From Chloroflexota bacterium (GTDB lineage: Bacteria; Chloroflexota; Anaerolineae; CG2-30-64-16), in assembly GCA_029555885.1 (NCBI GenBank), contig JAKPQT010000709.1, positions 1-21,315 of the forward strand: a stretch of DNA of 21,315 nt, read 5' to 3'. Positions 20,196 through 21,315 of the stretch are shown in pieces. Numbering within the stretch: the stretch's first letter is position 1; every line of letters begins with the position of its first letter. The notes under the pieces are model-generated. The model made no database searches and was not told the DNA's origin. It saw nothing but the letters and a program-made list of their open reading frames with translations. A program made the translations under genes and the position numbers.

Positions 20196-21315
20196 TCACC
20201 CGCCCAGCCACCGCGCAATCTCCGCCTTGACCGCGCCCGCGTCCGCCGGCAGCTCGACCGGCGGATTGCGATGCCGCGCGAGCACATCGGCCAGCGTTCC
20301 CTCGTGATAGCCCACCTTGAACTCGCTGAACTTGAGCCCGTGCGCAGTCGAGATGACCACGACGCGCTGCCCCGGCTGGATCTCACCCCTGGCGGCCAGC
20401 TTGCGGGCGACCGCCAGCGCGACCCCCGTGTGCGGGTCGGTGTAGAGCCCCGCCCGGTCGGCCAGCGCGGCCGCATCCGCCAGCTCGTCCTCGCTCGCCT
20501 GTTCCACGACGCCGTCGAAGTCGCGCAGCGCACGGGCCGCCTTCTCGTAACTGACCGGGTTGCCGATACGGATGGCGGATGCCGCCGTCGCGCCCGCGGT
20601 CACCGGCTCCAGCCGGTCAAACCCGCGGCGGTAGGCCAGGTACAGCGGGTTCGCGCGCTGCGCCTGCGCAGCAACCAGCCGGGGCCGCCGGTCGATGACC
20701 CCCAGCTCCTGCGCCAGCGCCAACCCCTTCGCCAGCGCAGAGATGTTCCCCAAGTTGCCGGAGGGCAGGATGATCCAATCGGGGACCATCCAGCCGAGCT
20801 GCTGGACGATCTCGATGCCCACGGTCTTCTGCCCCTCAACGCGCAGCGAGTTCATCGAGTTGGCGAGATAGATGGAGTTGTCGCGCGTCACTTCCTGCAC
20901 GATGTGCATGCAGCCGTCGAAGTCGGTGTCCAGCGCGAGCACGCGCGCGCCGTTGGCAATCGGCTGGATGAGCTGCGCGGTCGTGATTTTGCCCTTAGGC
21001 AGGAAGACCAGCGCGGGGATGCCCGCAGTCGCCGCATATGCGGCCAGCGCAGCGGAGGTATCGCCGGTGGACGCACACGCGACCGCCCGCACCGGGCAGC
21101 CCGTCTGCGCCATCATCTGGTTGACTGCGCTGACGAGCACCGTCATCCCCAGGTCCTTGAACGACCCGGTGTGGCTGACCCCGCATTGCTTGACCCATAG
21201 CTCCGGCCCGATGCCCAGGTCTCGACCGAGCCGCGGAACGGGCAGCAGCGGCGTGTAGCCCTCGCCCAACGTAACGATGTGCTCCGGGCTGACCTGCGGC
21301 AGCACCCACTCGTGC
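20196..21315 (-). CDS. thrC: Threonine synthase (N-terminus beyond window)
   Basis: The visible 373 codons encode most of a fold-type II PLP enzyme that converts O-phosphohomoserine to threonine, the last step of threonine biosynthesis. Seen: [27 protein letters not shown] with the PLP-binding Lys, [37 protein letters not shown] and a C-terminal [15 protein letters not shown] segment with the usual serine/glycine-rich phosphate site before it. A GTG at 21305 could be read as a start, but the frame stays open (HEW before VLPQV) up to the window edge, and the family normally has a further N-terminal segment ending in WRY-type residues, so the gene is treated as partial. It is convergent with DUF362. 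No other threonine-pathway gene is in view. Confidence 0.92.
   Translation of the reverse strand, partial: HEWVLPQVSPEHIVTLGEGYTPLLPVPRLGRDLGIGPELWVKQCGVSHTGSFKDLGMTVLVSAVNQMMAQTGCPVRAVACASTGDTSAALAAYAATAGIPALVFLPKGKITTAQLIQPIANGARVLALDTDFDGCMHIVQEVTRDNSIYLANSMNSLRVEGQKTVGIEIVQQLGWMVPDWIILPSGNLGNISALAKGLALAQELGVIDRRPRLVAAQAQRANPLYLAYRRGFDRLEPVTAGATAASAIRIGNPVSYEKAARALRDFDGVVEQASEDELADAAALADRAGLYTDPHTGVALAVARKLAARGEIQPGQRVVVISTAHGLKFSEFKVGYHEGTLADVLARHRNPPVELPADAGAVKAEIARWLGG

Noticed and set aside
19463..20533. Minus-strand frame across DUF362 and the junction palindrome
   Set aside because: It is a shadow of DUF362 and of the threonine synthase gene in other frames, with no recognisable domain.

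Overview
The window is a 21.3 kb, GC-rich bacterial chromosomal segment with about 18 protein genes, most in short directons. No rRNA, tRNA, CRISPR array, transposase or phage gene was seen. GC-rich codon use, tandem FemAB-like genes, a cytosolic GH116 glycosidase, a two-module protein disulfide oxidoreductase and families of intergenic palindromes suggest a member of the Chloroflexota or a neighbouring environmental phylum. That placement is inference; no marker gene is present.

Layout. (1) 1-3635, + strand: a sugar/polyol-type cluster with a 5'-truncated conserved protein, a PfkB/RfaE-like kinase, a zinc alcohol dehydrogenase and an SDR dehydrogenase. (2) 3666-4391, +: a solitary HNH endonuclease of different base composition. 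(3) 4401-9199, -: two tandem FemAB-like aminoacyltransferases, then a GH116 glucosidase. (4) 9393-11070, +: a possibly degenerate nuclease-fold protein with a UvrD-type C-terminal domain, and a nucleoside hydrolase. (5) 11148-11729, -: a GNAT acetyltransferase. (6) 11999-14109, +: a three-gene membrane module (unknown membrane protein, Iron_permease family protein, CsbD/ElaB-like anchored protein) closed by a strong terminator. (7) 14312-16214, +: a glutaredoxin-like protein disulfide oxidoreductase with an in-frame UGA, then citrate synthase. (8) 16333-18716, -: alanine dehydrogenase-like protein and an acetyl-CoA hydrolase/transferase-family protein, overlapping by 4 nt. (9) 18921-20090, +: DUF362 iron-sulfur protein. 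(10) 20196-21315, -: threonine synthase, cut by the window end.

The main discovery is at 14312-14956. The reading frame is broken only by a TGA at 14735-14737, exactly where the first Cys of the second CPYC redox motif should be. A 7-bp hairpin with a G in its apical loop starts 10 nt after the TGA, in the geometry of a bacterial SECIS element. This is best read as a selenocysteine protein (Sec142, UPYC), which a standard gene caller would split into a truncated protein and an orphan fragment.

A second theme is intergenic structure. Three of the four convergent gene junctions (11071-11147, 16215-16332, 20091-20195) hold a long imperfect palindrome, and two co-directional gaps (1623-1707, 6642-6742) hold related ones. 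They belong to several sequence families, and the 16225-16329 pair shows compensatory stem changes. Other points of interest are an alanine dehydrogenase with Ser where the catalytic Lys75 should be, a long hairpin ahead of the membrane module, and an 11-bp perfect inverted repeat across the citrate synthase promoter.
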